A stretch of DNA of 60,146 bases from Cellulomonas sp. (GCF_015234515.1 NZ_JADGMY010000014.1:163346-223491); one strand, 5' to 3'; counted from the first letter of the stretch, positions 44,449-56,148 are shown. Notes: generated by a model from the letters alone, not told the origin. Made by a program: numbers and translations.

Positions 44449-46212
44449 GTGCCGCGGCTGACGGCGTGGGGCCGGCTCGGACGCGCGCGAGCGTGGCGAC
44501 CGGCGCGCGCGCTGGCCCGGCGGTGGCGGTCGTCGCTGCAGCTGCGCCTCCTCGTCTCGACCCTGACGATCGGCCTGGTCGCGCTCGCGGGCATCGGGGT
44601 GTACGTCGGCGAGCTCACCAGCGGCGGCCTGTTCGACCAGCGACGCCAGCAGGTGCTGTCCGAGAGCACGCGCAGCACGCTGCAGGCGCAGGAGGTCTTC
44701 GCGGCGTCCGCGGCCAACACCTTCACCGACGTGGCTCGGCAGCTCGAGGACGTGACGACCGCGCAGCGCAACGGCGGCTCGGGGGAGCGCGACGTGTTCC
44801 TGCTGCGCGCCCCGGGGCAGACGGGCGTGGGCGTGGGCGCCACGGCCACCGACCGCTCGCTCGTCGAGCTCGTGAGCCGTGAGCTCAAGCAGGCCGTCGT
44901 GGACGACCGCCAGCACTGGCAGTCGGTCGCCATCCCGGTGGGGAACGGTCAGGTGGAGCCGGGCATCGTCGTCGGGCAGAACGTCGACGTGCCCATGGCC
45001 GGGACCTACCAGATGTTCTTCCTCTACAGCCTGCAGGCGGAGCAGGACCGCCTCGACTTCCTCCTGCGGACCCTGGCGTTCGCGGCGGTCGCGGTCGTGG
45101 GGCTGCTGGGTGCCATGACGTGGCTGGTGACCCGTCGCACGGTCCACCCGGTGCGTCGTGCGGCCCACGTGGCCGAGCGTCTGGCGGACGGTCACCTCTC
45201 CGAGCGCATGGCCGTGCGTGGCGAGGACGAGATGGCCACGCTGGCGCGCACGTTCAACGAGATGGCCGAGAGCCTGCAGGACCAGATCCACCGCATGGAG
45301 GAGCTCTCGATGCTGCAGCGGCGGTTCGTCTCCGACGTGTCCCACGAGCTGAGGACGCCGCTGACGACCATCCGCATGGCGGGAGAGGTCATCCACGGCG
45401 CGCGGGACGACTTCGACCCCGCGATCAAGCGCTCCGCCGAGCTGTTGGCCACGCAGCTCGACCGGTTCGAGGACCTGCTGGCGGACCTGCTCGAGATCAG
45501 CAGGTTCGACGCGGGGGCCGCGGTGCTCGACGCGGAGCGGCGTGACCTGCGCGGCATCGTGCTGCAGGCCGTCGACAACGTGACCCCGCTCGCGGAGCGG
45601 CGGGGGTCGTGGCTGCACGTCGACCTCCCCGACGTCCGTGCGGACGCCGACGTGGACCCGCGGCGCGTCGAGCGCATCCTGCGCAACCTGCTGGTGAACG
45701 GCATCGAGCACGCCGACGGGTCGGCTGTGGAGGTCCGCGTCGGTGTCGACGCCACGGCCGTCGCCGTGACGGTCCGCGACCATGGTGTCGGCATGACCCA
45801 GGACGAGGCGCTGCACGTCTTCGACCGCTTCTGGCGTGCCGACCCGGCGAGGGCGCGCACCACCGGGGGGACGGGTCTGGGTCTGGCCATCTCGCTGGAG
45901 GACGCGCACCTGCACGGGGGCAGGCTGGAGGCGTGGGGTCGACCCGGTCGTGGCGCGTGCTTCCGGCTCACGCTGCCGCGGCGCGCGGGCATCCGGCTGG
46001 ACGGGTCGCCGCTGCCGCTCGCCCCGGACCCCGACGAGCCGTCCGTCGCGGACGCGGGACCGCTGCGCAGCACCGACCCCGCGGCGCTTCCCGACCTGCC
46101 GCCGATGACGGGGGAGATCGCCATCGTGAGCAACCCGACCGACCCGGTCCGGACCGACGTCCGCACCGACGACGCCGCGCCGACGGCCGGTACCGCGCGG
46201 AGGCGGTCGTGA
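44449..46212 (+). CDS. mtrB: Sensor histidine kinase MtrB
   Basis: 587 residues. It has two membrane helices (near 30-55 and 205-225) around an external sensor loop, then a HAMP domain. The phosphoacceptor is His299 in SDVSHELRTPLTTIRM, followed by the ATPase with NLLVNGIEHADGS and GGTGLGLAISLEDAHLHGG. A 100-residue acidic/Pro-rich C-terminal tail extends beyond the kinase. It phosphorylates MtrA. GTG 44449 is 40 bases after mtrA. The TGA overlaps lpqB by four bases. Confidence 0.96.
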   Translation: MPRLTAWGRLGRARAWRPARALARRWRSSLQLRLLVSTLTIGLVALAGIGVYVGELTSGGLFDQRRQQVLSESTRSTLQAQEVFAASAANTFTDVARQLEDVTTAQRNGGSGERDVFLLRAPGQTGVGVGATATDRSLVELVSRELKQAVVDDRQHWQSVAIPVGNGQVEPGIVVGQNVDVPMAGTYQMFFLYSLQAEQDRLDFLLRTLAFAAVAVVGLLGAMTWLVTRRTVHPVRRAAHVAERLADGHLSERMAVRGEDEMATLARTFNEMAESLQDQIHRMEELSMLQRRFVSDVSHELRTPLTTIRMAGEVIHGARDDFDPAIKRSAELLATQLDRFEDLLADLLEISRFDAGAAVLDAERRDLRGIVLQAVDNVTPLAERRGSWLHVDLPDVRADADVDPRRVERILRNLLVNGIEHADGSAVEVRVGVDATAVAVTVRDHGVGMTQDEALHVFDRFWRADPARARTTGGTGLGLAISLEDAHLHGGRLEAWGRPGRGACFRLTLPRRAGIRLDGSPLPLAPDPDEPSVADAGPLRSTDPAALPDLPPMTGEIAIVSNPTDPVRTDVRTDDAAPTAGTARRRS

Positions 46213-47897
46213 CGCGCGCCGCCCGCACGCGCGCCGTCGTCTGCGTCGCGACCGTCGTCTGGGCGCTGACGGCGTGCGTCGCGATCCCGACCGGGGGCCC
46301 TGTGACGGTGGGCGGCGGCGAGGAGGTGCGCGAGCAGGACAGGGTCGACGTCCTGGCTCAGGGCCCGCAGTCCGACGCCGACCCCGCCCGCATCGTCGAG
46401 GGGTTCCTGCTCGCGGCGGACGCCGAGGCCACCGGTGACTTCGAGGTGACGCGCGAGTTCCTCGCGGCGGACGAACGCACCGAGTGGGACCCGGGCGCCG
46501 ACACCATCGTCGCGAGCGCGACGAAGGTCGAGCAGACGGGCGACGCCCAGGTCACCGTGTCCCTCACCGTGAAGGCGAAGGTCGACGCCGCCGGGCGCTA
46601 CCTGGAGGTGCCCGCCGACGCGCTGGAGACGCTGCGCTACGAGCTGGTGCAGGACGCGCGCGGCGACTGGCGCATCTCGCACGCCCCGGACGTCCTGGTC
46701 GTCAACTCCCGCCGGTTCACGCAGACGTTCCGTGAGACGTCGCTGTACTTCCTGACGCCCGACAGCAGGATGCTCGTGCCGGAGGTCCGGTTCTTCCGCG
46801 ACCGCAACGTGCCGACGGCCGTCGTCCGTGCGCTCCTCGCCGGCCCCTCGACGTGGCTCCAGGACGCCGTGACGTCGGCGCTCCCTCCGGGGACCGAGCT
46901 CAAGCCCGAGGCGGTCTCCTTCGAGAGCGGAGGAGTGGCCGAGATGACCTTCGAGCCGGCGCGGGCGGTGCTGGAGGCGGACCGCGGGCTCCTGCTCGCG
47001 CAGCTCGAGGCGTCGCTGCGCCCGCTGGGTGTGACGACCCTGGTCGTGCGGGCAGGGGCCGGTGGGGCACCGCTCGAGGGCGTGCCCGACAGGTTGCCGA
47101 CCCCGGACCCCGGCGCGCTGGAGCTCCTCGTCGACGGTCAGACGCTGCGACTGGTCGGTGAGTCGCCCGTCGCGGTCGACGACGTCCTCCCGATCGAGGG
47201 AGCACGGCCCGCGGGCCCGGCGCGATCCGCGGACGGTTCGCTGCGTGTCGCGCTCGCCGACGCCTCGACCCTGGTCGCGGTGCCCGTCGACGGCACCGGG
47301 CAGCGGACACTGCTCACCGGCCCCGCCCTGGCCTCCCCGTCCGTGGACCGGTTCGGGTGGGTGTGGACCGCGAGCGGCTCGGGATCCGGGCACCTGGATG
47401 CCGTGCGGCTCGACGGCACCTCGGTCGAGGTCACCGCGGACTGGCTGGCCGGACGGACCGTGCAGGCGGTCCGGGTGTCGCGTGACGGCACGCGGGTGGC
47501 CATCGTGTCGCGCGGCCCCGACGGCGTGACGCTGGAGGTGGCGGGCGTGGTGCGGGACGGCGGCGCGGTCCCGCTGCTGGTCGGGCCCGGCGTGGGCGCG
47601 GGCGCGTCCCTCACGCCCGTCGCGGGCGCGTCGATCGTGTGGGTCGACGACGTCACGCTCGGCGTGCTGGCCGACGGCGACGCGGGCGCGACGCCCTACC
47701 TCGTGCCCGTCGCGGGTGGCAGCACGCCGCTGGCCGCGGTCGCGGACGCGGTCGAGCTCGCCGCCGACCGGGGGACCCGCTCGCTCTACGTCGTCACGGC
47801 CGATGGTGACCTACGGCGTCACGAGGGCGGCACGTGGGTGCCGGTCCCCGGGGTCACCGGCGTGCTCGAGGTGGCGGGGGCCGCGTTCCCCGGGTGA
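46209..47897 (+). CDS. lpqB: Lipoprotein LpqB
   Basis: 562 residues from GTG 46209 (GTGA overlap with mtrB). The signal peptide ends in lipobox LTAC with Cys23, so the protein is lipid-anchored outside the membrane. A GerMN-like domain follows (residues about 190-330, LYFLTPDSRMLVPEVRFF and STWLQDAVTSALPPGTELK), then a C-terminal beta-propeller-like region. In mycobacteria LpqB binds the external part of MtrB and modulates it. Confidence 0.95.
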   Translation: MTRAARTRAVVCVATVVWALTACVAIPTGGPVTVGGGEEVREQDRVDVLAQGPQSDADPARIVEGFLLAADAEATGDFEVTREFLAADERTEWDPGADTIVASATKVEQTGDAQVTVSLTVKAKVDAAGRYLEVPADALETLRYELVQDARGDWRISHAPDVLVVNSRRFTQTFRETSLYFLTPDSRMLVPEVRFFRDRNVPTAVVRALLAGPSTWLQDAVTSALPPGTELKPEAVSFESGGVAEMTFEPARAVLEADRGLLLAQLEASLRPLGVTTLVVRAGAGGAPLEGVPDRLPTPDPGALELLVDGQTLRLVGESPVAVDDVLPIEGARPAGPARSADGSLRVALADASTLVAVPVDGTGQRTLLTGPALASPSVDRFGWVWTASGSGSGHLDAVRLDGTSVEVTADWLAGRTVQAVRVSRDGTRVAIVSRGPDGVTLEVAGVVRDGGAVPLLVGPGVGAGASLTPVAGASIVWVDDVTLGVLADGDAGATPYLVPVAGGSTPLAAVADAVELAADRGTRSLYVVTADGDLRRHEGGTWVPVPGVTGVLEVAGAAFPG

Positions 47898-48005
47898 CGG
47901 CGGGTGGCGGAGGGCTCGCGCGGCGCCGAGCCGACCACAGGGCTGCACGGGGCAGGCCGCGTCCACCGACGTGGCCGCGGGACGGCGCGGGCGGCGTCGC
48001 ACGAG

Positions 48006-48011
48006 CAGGCT
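48006..48011 (+). promoter_or_regulatory. Leaderless -10-like element (CAGGCT) for the ComF-like gene
   Basis: CAGGCT is followed by six bases and GTG 48018, the same arrangement as before the SpoIIM-like gene. It is the reason for preferring that start. Confidence 0.4.
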
Positions 48012-48017
48012 GACCGT

Positions 48018-48899
48018 GTGCCGCCCGACCGACGACGCCCCGCACCGCCCTCCTCCCTCGCCGCGCGGTCGGTGACGGGACGCACGCCGCCCGTCGCCGC
48101 ACGCGCGGTCGCCCTCGTCGCTGCGGCGTGGCGCGACCTCGTGGGCCTGCTCGTGCCGGTGGCGTGCGGAGGCTGCGGGCAGCCCGACGTGGCATGGTGC
48201 GCGCCGTGCGCCGTCACGCTGCACGGCACCGCGGTCCGCCGCGACCACGCGGCCGGGCGGCTCGACCTCCTGGACGGGCGCACCCTGCTGCCGGTCTGGG
48301 CGCCCGCCGTGTACGTCGGACCGGTGCGGCACGCCGTCTCAGCGTGGAAGGACGGGGGACGGGCCGACCTCGACCGTCCGTTCGTGTCGGCTGTCCGCCG
48401 CGCCGGCGCGACCGCGGCCGTCCACCTGCTCGCAGGCTCCCACGCACCGCCGGTCGTCCCGGACGTGCTCGTGGTGCCCGTGCCGTCGACGGCGCGCGCA
48501 CGTCGTCGACGGGGGCGCGCGCCCGCCGACGTGCTCGCCGCGGCGGTGGCAGCCGGTCTGCGGGACGGCGGGGTGCCGGCCGCTCGTGCCTGCGTGCTGC
48601 GCCGGTCGGCGGGTCCCGACCTGGCCGGGCTCACCGCGCGGGCGCGGGGCGCGGCGCTCGTCGGCAGGGTGCGGGTGCGTCGGGGGCCCGGCCTCCACGG
48701 ACGTCGCGTGGTCCTCGCCGACGACGTGCTGACGACGGGTGCCACGCTCGCGGCCTGCCACGCGGCGCTCGTCGCCGCCGGTGCCGTGGTGCTGGGCGCC
48801 GTCGCGCTCGCAGCCACGCCGGCGCCGGCGGGCGCCACGCCGCCGGACGTCGCCCGTACGGACCAGCCGGCGGACCGTGCGGCCCCGGAAGCGGGCTAG
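48018..48899 (+). CDS. ComF-family phosphoribosyltransferase-like protein
   Basis: 293 residues from GTG 48018. An N-terminal zinc-finger pattern CGGCGQPDVAWCAPC is followed by the phosphoribosyltransferase domain with the PRPP loop VVLADDVLTTGATLAACHAAL. ComF takes part in DNA uptake and recombination in Bacillus; in actinobacteria the role is unclear. An open frame to 47904 exists but its residues are low complexity. Position between lpqB and hpf is the conserved actinobacterial order. Confidence 0.83.
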   Translation: MPPDRRRPAPPSSLAARSVTGRTPPVAARAVALVAAAWRDLVGLLVPVACGGCGQPDVAWCAPCAVTLHGTAVRRDHAAGRLDLLDGRTLLPVWAPAVYVGPVRHAVSAWKDGGRADLDRPFVSAVRRAGATAAVHLLAGSHAPPVVPDVLVVPVPSTARARRRRGRAPADVLAAAVAAGLRDGGVPAARACVLRRSAGPDLAGLTARARGAALVGRVRVRRGPGLHGRRVVLADDVLTTGATLAACHAALVAAGAVVLGAVALAATPAPAGATPPDVARTDQPADRAAPEAG

Positions 48900-49016
48900 C
48901 GTGAGACCCTGGGTACGACGCCGCGAAGGTCTCCTGCCGCAGTCGGGTGGGGACGAGCGGCCGAGGAGGTGATGCCGCCCGCCCCCGTCGTGGGGCCGTA
49001 GACGTACGTATCGTCC

Positions 49017-49056
49017 GGGCGGGCTCCGCTCGCCCCTGACCTCCCAGGAGGCCCAC
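49017..49056 (+). promoter_or_regulatory. hpf 5' leader: small hairpin and strong ribosome site
   Basis: GGGCG (49017-49021) can pair with CGCCC (49031-49035). A strong AGGAGG (49046-49051) five bases before the ATG fixes the start. The AT-richer ACGTACGTATCGT just upstream probably contains the -10. Confidence 0.45.
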
Positions 49057-49692
49057 ATGGAGATCGTGGTTGCAGGCCGGCACACCGAGGTGTCCCCGCG
49101 GTATCGCGCCCACCTCGAGAGCAAGCTCGCGAAGATCGAGCAGCTGGCCCCACGCGCACAGCGCGTCGACGTCCTCGTGTCGCACGAACCGAACCCGCGC
49201 CAGTCCGGCAACAGCGAGCGGGTCGAGCTGACGGTGGTCGACAAGGGACCCGTCATCCGGGCGGAGGCGTGCGCGGACGACGCGTACGCAGCCCTGGACG
49301 TGGCCCTCGGCCGGCTGCTCGAGCGCCTACGCCGTGCGCGCGACCGGCGCAAGGACCACCGCAACCACACTCCGCTGACGCCCGTGGACGTGCGCCCGCC
49401 GGCGGCAGAGCCGCCGGCTCCGCCGGAGCGCGAGCCTGGCGAGGACGGTGTCACCGAGACCGTCCTGGGCGACTCCCCGGTGCTCATCCGCGAGAAGGTG
49501 CACCGCGCGGAGCCGATGACGGTGGACGACGCGCTCTACGAGATGGAGCTCGTCGGCCACGACTTCTTCCTGTTCGTGGACGCGGAGACCGCGCAGCCCG
49601 CGGTCGCGTACCGCCGTCGCGGCTGGAGCTACGGCGTCATCAAGCTCGACGTGCCGGTCGTGACCAGCGGATCGAGCCGCGCCGTCAGCTGA
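49057..49692 (+). CDS. hpf: Long-form ribosome hibernation promoting factor
   Basis: 211 residues. The N-terminal HPF/RaiA domain (1-110) starts MEIVVAGRHTEVSPRYRAH and has the basic stretch RLLERLRRARDRRKDHR. A Pro/Glu linker joins the C-terminal dimerisation domain (about 145-205): REKVHRAEPMTVDDALYEME and GHDFFLFVDAETAQPAVAYR. It dimerises 70S ribosomes into inactive 100S particles in stationary phase or stress. Two hairpins follow the gene. Confidence 0.95.
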   Translation: MEIVVAGRHTEVSPRYRAHLESKLAKIEQLAPRAQRVDVLVSHEPNPRQSGNSERVELTVVDKGPVIRAEACADDAYAALDVALGRLLERLRRARDRRKDHRNHTPLTPVDVRPPAAEPPAPPEREPGEDGVTETVLGDSPVLIREKVHRAEPMTVDDALYEMELVGHDFFLFVDAETAQPAVAYRRRGWSYGVIKLDVPVVTSGSSRAVS

Positions 49693-49707
49693 CCTGACGC
49701 GGGAACC

Positions 49708-49737
49708 GGGGCGGCGGGCCGACGGGCCCGCCGCCCC
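49708..49737 (+). terminator. Strong hairpin terminator after hpf
   Basis: A 13-bp perfect stem (GGGGCGGCGGGCC with GGCCCGCCGCCCC) closes a four-base loop, 16 bases after the stop. There is no T tract, which is usual for actinobacterial I-shaped terminators. Confidence 0.8.
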
Positions 49738-50158
49738 GTGCCGTGCTGTGCCGTGCCGGGGGACGACCTCCTGCCGGCGCGTGGAGCCCCGGTGCCGGAC
49801 GGCGCGGTCCGTCCGGCACCGGGAGCCGATCGTGACCGCCGGAGTGCCGAGAGCCCGCGGTCGCGGAACACGACGTTCGCCGCGCAGCAGGGGTGCGTCA
49901 AGTGCTGCGGTCAAGTTTCGGAAAACTTTCGACGTCGCGGCGCCGGGCTGAAGCGATTCGAGCCGCCGGGCGGGTCGCCGGTGTCCTGCGGCGACGGCAG
50001 ATCGGCGCCGATAGCGCATATTTCGGCCCTGTCTCGGCACTTGGGCGGTCGTCGACGCCGCGTCCGAGGTCCGTCAGGTGGCGAAACTATCGGTCCTGGC
50101 CGCCGCGAGAGGATCCCCGTGGGCGGCGATGTCAGAGGGTGCGGGCAGCATCGCCGGC
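49738..50158. other. 421-bp non-coding interval between hpf and the YcaQ-like gene
   Basis: I find no convincing gene here. It contains a 14-bp perfect hairpin (49788-49801 with 49810-49823, 8-base loop), two GTCAAGT copies (49897 and 49910), an inverted repeat AAGTTT-N4-AAACTT (49913-49928) and unusually AT-rich words such as GCGCATATTTCGG. The second hairpin may be another terminator. The inverted repeat could be an operator. Confidence 0.55.
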
Positions 50159-51445
50159 ATGGTCGACACCCGCCCGGAGAGGCTGACGCGCTCGCAGGCG
50201 CGTCGTACCGTCCTGCGCGCCTCGGGGCTCGACCGCCCCCGGCCCGCCCGGCGGGCGCCCGGCGGGACGCGGGAGCTGCAGCAGGTCGTCGACCGGCTGG
50301 GCCTGCTGCAGGTCGACTCCGTCAACGTCCTGGCCCGCGCGCACCTCATGCCGGTCTACTCCCGCGTCGGCGCGTGGGACGTCGCGACGCTGGACCGCGC
50401 GACCGCCAGGGCGCCGCGTCGACTGGTCGAGACCTGGGCGCACGAGGCGTCGCTCGTGCCGCCCTCGACGTTCCGCGACCTCGCGTTCAAGCACGCGGCC
50501 AACCGGGCTCGCGTGGAGCAGCGGGGGGACGAGCTCAACGGCGTCCCGGTGGGGCGCTCCCCGGAGGTCGCGGCCGTCCGCAGCATCGTCGAGGACCTGG
50601 GGCCCGTCACCGCGCGCGAGGTGCAGGAGGTCCTCGGGGGCGCAGGGCGACGCTCGGAGGCGTGGGGATGGTCGTGGACGGACGCCAAGCGCGCCCTCGA
50701 GCACCTGTTCTACGTCGGAGAGCTCACGACGGCGGGCCGCAACGCCCAGTTCGAGCGTCGCTTCGACCTCCCGCAGCGCGTGCTGCCGCCCGACGTGCTC
50801 GCGGCCCCGCCGGTCGACGAGCGGACCGCCCGGCGCCGCCTCGTCGAGATCGCCGCCCGTGCCCACGGCATCGCGAGCGTGCGGTGCCTGGCCGACCACT
50901 GGCGCACGGCGACGGCGCCGACGCGCGCGGTCGTGGACGAGCTCGTGACCGAGGGCGTGCTCCGGCCCGTCGAGGTCGAGGGGTGGCGCGGCCCGCTCTA
51001 CCGGCACCGTGACGCCACGGTGCCGCGCCGCGCGCGCGGCCGGGCGCTGGTCAGCCCGTTCGACCCGCTGGTGTGGGAGCGGACCCGGACGGAGAGCCTG
51101 TTCGACCTGCGGTACCGCATCGAGATCTACGTGCCGGCGGCGTCGCGGGTCTGGGGCTACTACGTCCTGCCGTTCCTGCTCGGCGAGCGGATGGTCGCCC
51201 TGGTGGACCTCAAGGCCGACCGCCGCGCGGGGGTGCTGCGCGTGCCGGCGGTGCACCGCGCTCCGGGTCCGGCGGGGGACCCGGCCACGGGGGCGCCGGG
51301 TGACGCCGAGGTCGCCTACGAGCTCGCCGCCGAGCTCCGCGGCGTGGCGGGGTGGCTGGGCCTGCCCGACGTCCACGTCGACCGGGACGCGGCCGGAGGT
51401 CTCGCGGCCGCGCTCGGGCGTGAGGTCGCCACCGCCGCAGGGTGA
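50159..51445 (+). CDS. Winged-helix DNA cross-link glycosylase-like protein, YcaQ/AlkX type (HTH_42)
   Basis: 428 residues from ATG 50159. The catalytic motif reads LGLLQVDSVNVLARAHLM with Gln51 and Asp53, the QxD form seen in E. coli YcaQ (AlkX). Downstream are LVETWAHEASLVPP and SPFDPLVWERTRTESLFDL, hallmark YcaQ sequences. E. coli YcaQ unhooks interstrand cross-links, such as those from nitrogen mustards, by base excision. CAGCAT seven bases before the ATG may be a weak -10. The gene is monocistronic, flanked by hairpins. Confidence 0.85.
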   Translation: MVDTRPERLTRSQARRTVLRASGLDRPRPARRAPGGTRELQQVVDRLGLLQVDSVNVLARAHLMPVYSRVGAWDVATLDRATARAPRRLVETWAHEASLVPPSTFRDLAFKHAANRARVEQRGDELNGVPVGRSPEVAAVRSIVEDLGPVTAREVQEVLGGAGRRSEAWGWSWTDAKRALEHLFYVGELTTAGRNAQFERRFDLPQRVLPPDVLAAPPVDERTARRRLVEIAARAHGIASVRCLADHWRTATAPTRAVVDELVTEGVLRPVEVEGWRGPLYRHRDATVPRRARGRALVSPFDPLVWERTRTESLFDLRYRIEIYVPAASRVWGYYVLPFLLGERMVALVDLKADRRAGVLRVPAVHRAPGPAGDPATGAPGDAEVAYELAAELRGVAGWLGLPDVHVDRDAAGGLAAALGREVATAAG

Positions 51446-51447
51446 GC

Positions 51448-51466
51448 GAGGACCACGCTGGTCCTC
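51448..51466 (+). terminator. Hairpin after the YcaQ-like gene
   Basis: GAGGACCA and TGGTCCTC form an 8-bp perfect stem with a CGC loop, starting two bases after the stop codon. Confidence 0.5.
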
Positions 51467-51475
51467 CGCCTCGCC

Positions 51476-51481
51476 TACGAT
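51476..51481 (+). promoter_or_regulatory. Putative secA -10 element (TACGAT)
   Basis: TACGAT lies about 84 bases before the secA GTG, giving a leader of roughly 77 bases. No clear -35 element is seen. Confidence 0.4.
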
Positions 51482-51564
51482 GGTCGGGCCCGGTCGAGCG
51501 GTCGGGCGACACGCACGCCCCGACGCCGTGAGCGGACGGGCGCCAACGACGTCGGGAGAGTTGC

Positions 51565-54363
<2,799 letters not shown>

Positions 54364-54370
54364 CGTGCGG

Positions 54371-54421
54371 AGGTGATGTCACCGGTCCGCGGCGATCCGC
54401 GAAGGACCGGTGACATCACCT
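54371..54421. terminator. Bidirectional terminator between secA and the DUF6459 gene
   Basis: An 18-bp perfect inverted repeat, AGGTGATGTCACCGGTCC at 54371-54388 with its complement at 54404-54421, encloses a 15-base loop that itself holds GCGG-CGAT-CCGC. It lies between convergent genes and can serve both. Confidence 0.88.
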
Positions 54422-54446
54422 CGCGTGCGCCCGCTCAGCAGAAGCG

Positions 54447-55106
54447 TCAGCCGATCTCCAGCCGGGTGACCCGCCATGCGCCGCGGTGCGCCTGGAGCCG
54501 GAGCGCGACGGCGCGGACCCGGACGCCGTCGTCCACCACGAGGCACGCCTCCGCGGTGTGACGGTCGATCGGGCACACCCGGACGCGTCGGGCCGCGGGC
54601 CGCCGGGAGTGGGTGAGCACCCCGGCCCGACGGATCAGGTCGGCGCTCTCCTGGAGCGACTCGAGGACGTCCGGCGCCACCCACCGCGCCAGCTGAGGAG
54701 ACGGGCGACGCCCGAGCACGACCTCGACACAGGCCAGCCCGACGCCGTGCGCGAACCGCCCGGCGTCGGTGCCCGGCACGGCTCCGCGGTCGTCCTCGGG
54801 CTCGGGCACGCGCAGTGGCGCGCTCGCCTCCAGGTGGCGGACGCGCTCCCGGAGGAGAGGCGGCATGCCCGGTCCCGGATCTGCCAGGGTCGGCGCGGCC
54901 GGTAGCGCGCGCACCAGCCGCAACCGTGCGCCACGCTGGGCCCGGCGTCCGACGGTGTCGTCCGCGACGAGCGCGGTCGGGGTGGGGACGGCGGCGAGAC
55001 GTCGCTCCGTCCTGCCGTGAGGTGCGGACGGCGCAGCGCGGTCCAGGAGGGCGACGGCGTCCTCGAGCGCGGACGCGGCGACGTCGTCGTGCGGGCGGGT
55101 GGTCAC
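54447..55106 (-). CDS. DUF6459 (Rv3235-like) protein
   Basis: 219 residues from GTG 55106, overlapping the LysM gene stop as GTGA. The C-terminal domain, from FAHGVGLACVEVVLGRRPSPQLARW through RRVRVCPIDRHTAEACLVVDDG to AWRVTRLEIG, is the Rv3235 family; the N-terminal 90 residues are variable. The fold looks cystatin/NTF2-like. The mycobacterial homologue also lies near secA1. Function unknown. Confidence 0.8.
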   Translation of the reverse strand: MTTRPHDDVAASALEDAVALLDRAAPSAPHGRTERRLAAVPTPTALVADDTVGRRAQRGARLRLVRALPAAPTLADPGPGMPPLLRERVRHLEASAPLRVPEPEDDRGAVPGTDAGRFAHGVGLACVEVVLGRRPSPQLARWVAPDVLESLQESADLIRRAGVLTHSRRPAARRVRVCPIDRHTAEACLVVDDGVRVRAVALRLQAHRGAWRVTRLEIG

Positions 55107-56065
55107 CGCGCACCTCCCTCGGTCGTCACGGGCACGACGAGCACCTGGCCGGGGTGCAGGACGTCGGGGTCGGGTCCGATCGTCGACGCGTTCGCGGCGT
55201 ACCACTGCGGCCACGCGGCGGCGATGGCGGCGTCGGACGCGTCGGGGCCGAGCGACCGTGCTGCCAGGCCCCAGAGGGTGTCACCGGGCCGCACCTCGAC
55301 GGTGCGGGAGGCCGGGGCCGGCGCCGACGGTGCGGGGTCCGGTGCCGGGGGCAGGTGCGCGGCGACCGGGAGGGCGACGGGGGTGGTGGTCGCGGCGCCG
55401 GACGGCTCCCTCGGGGCGTCGTCGGGCGTCGGTGCTGCCTCGACGGGGAGAGCGGGCGCGGGCGCACCCGGCTGCGGGGTGTCGCCCACGACCCCCGGCT
55501 GCGCCTCCGGACCGACGCCGGGGAGGTCGGGCAGGGCCGTCGCCGTCGCCGTCGGCGTCCGGTCGGTCGCAGACGTGCCGGCAGCGTCCGCCGGAGCCAC
55601 CCTCGTGCTCGGGTCCGCCGTCGTGGGCGTCCAACCCAGGTCCACCGTGACGGAGGTGGCGGCAGGGGCGACCTCGACGGCGGCGTGCGCGCCCACCGCA
55701 CCGGTCATGCCGACGCCGGCCGCGACGGCGACCGCCAGAGCCCGGCGCACGAGTCCGGGAGCCCAACGCTGCACGGCGACCTCTCCGGCGCGCCAGGCGC
55801 CTCCGGCCGCCCGCACTCCTGCGCAGGTCCCGGCCACGAGTGCCGACACCCCGACCCACGCGGCCGCCAGGACGCCCACGGCGACGACCGCGGGCGCCAC
55901 GACGGTCTCGACGCGCCACAGCTCCGTCGCGGTGAGGTGGTCGACGACCCACAGGCCGAGTGCAGCGGCGACGGCGAGAGCCGTCGCGCCGGCGAGCACG
56001 AGCCCTCCCGCGGTGGCAGCAGGACGCGCGGGACGCCCGGGTGGGTGGGTCGGCGGGTTGGTCAT
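55103..56065 (-). CDS. LysM peptidoglycan-binding membrane protein
   Basis: 320 residues. Two or three hydrophobic segments (about residues 20-125) are followed by a Pro/Ala/Thr-rich spacer. A C-terminal LysM motif (about 262-318) has VEVRPGDTLWGLAARSLG and DPDVLHPGQVLVVP. The topology suggests that the LysM domain lies outside and tethers the protein to the wall. ATG 56065 has GAAGGGG upstream. It forms a two-gene operon with the DUF6459 protein. Confidence 0.85.
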   Translation of the reverse strand: MTNPPTHPPGRPARPAATAGGLVLAGATALAVAAALGLWVVDHLTATELWRVETVVAPAVVAVGVLAAAWVGVSALVAGTCAGVRAAGGAWRAGEVAVQRWAPGLVRRALAVAVAAGVGMTGAVGAHAAVEVAPAATSVTVDLGWTPTTADPSTRVAPADAAGTSATDRTPTATATALPDLPGVGPEAQPGVVGDTPQPGAPAPALPVEAAPTPDDAPREPSGAATTTPVALPVAAHLPPAPDPAPSAPAPASRTVEVRPGDTLWGLAARSLGPDASDAAIAAAWPQWYAANASTIGPDPDVLHPGQVLVVPVTTEGGAR

Positions 56066-56148
56066 GATGCCCCTTCATGATGCAGTTTGATGTCGTTTGG
56101 TGAAGGACGATGGTTCCAGGTGTAGTCGAGTCGGTCGGGTATGTCCAG

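Noticed and set aside
49738..50158. Known riboswitch (cyclic-di-AMP, SAM, glycine)
   Set aside because: I could not match the conserved core of any of these; only generic hairpins and a palindrome are visible.
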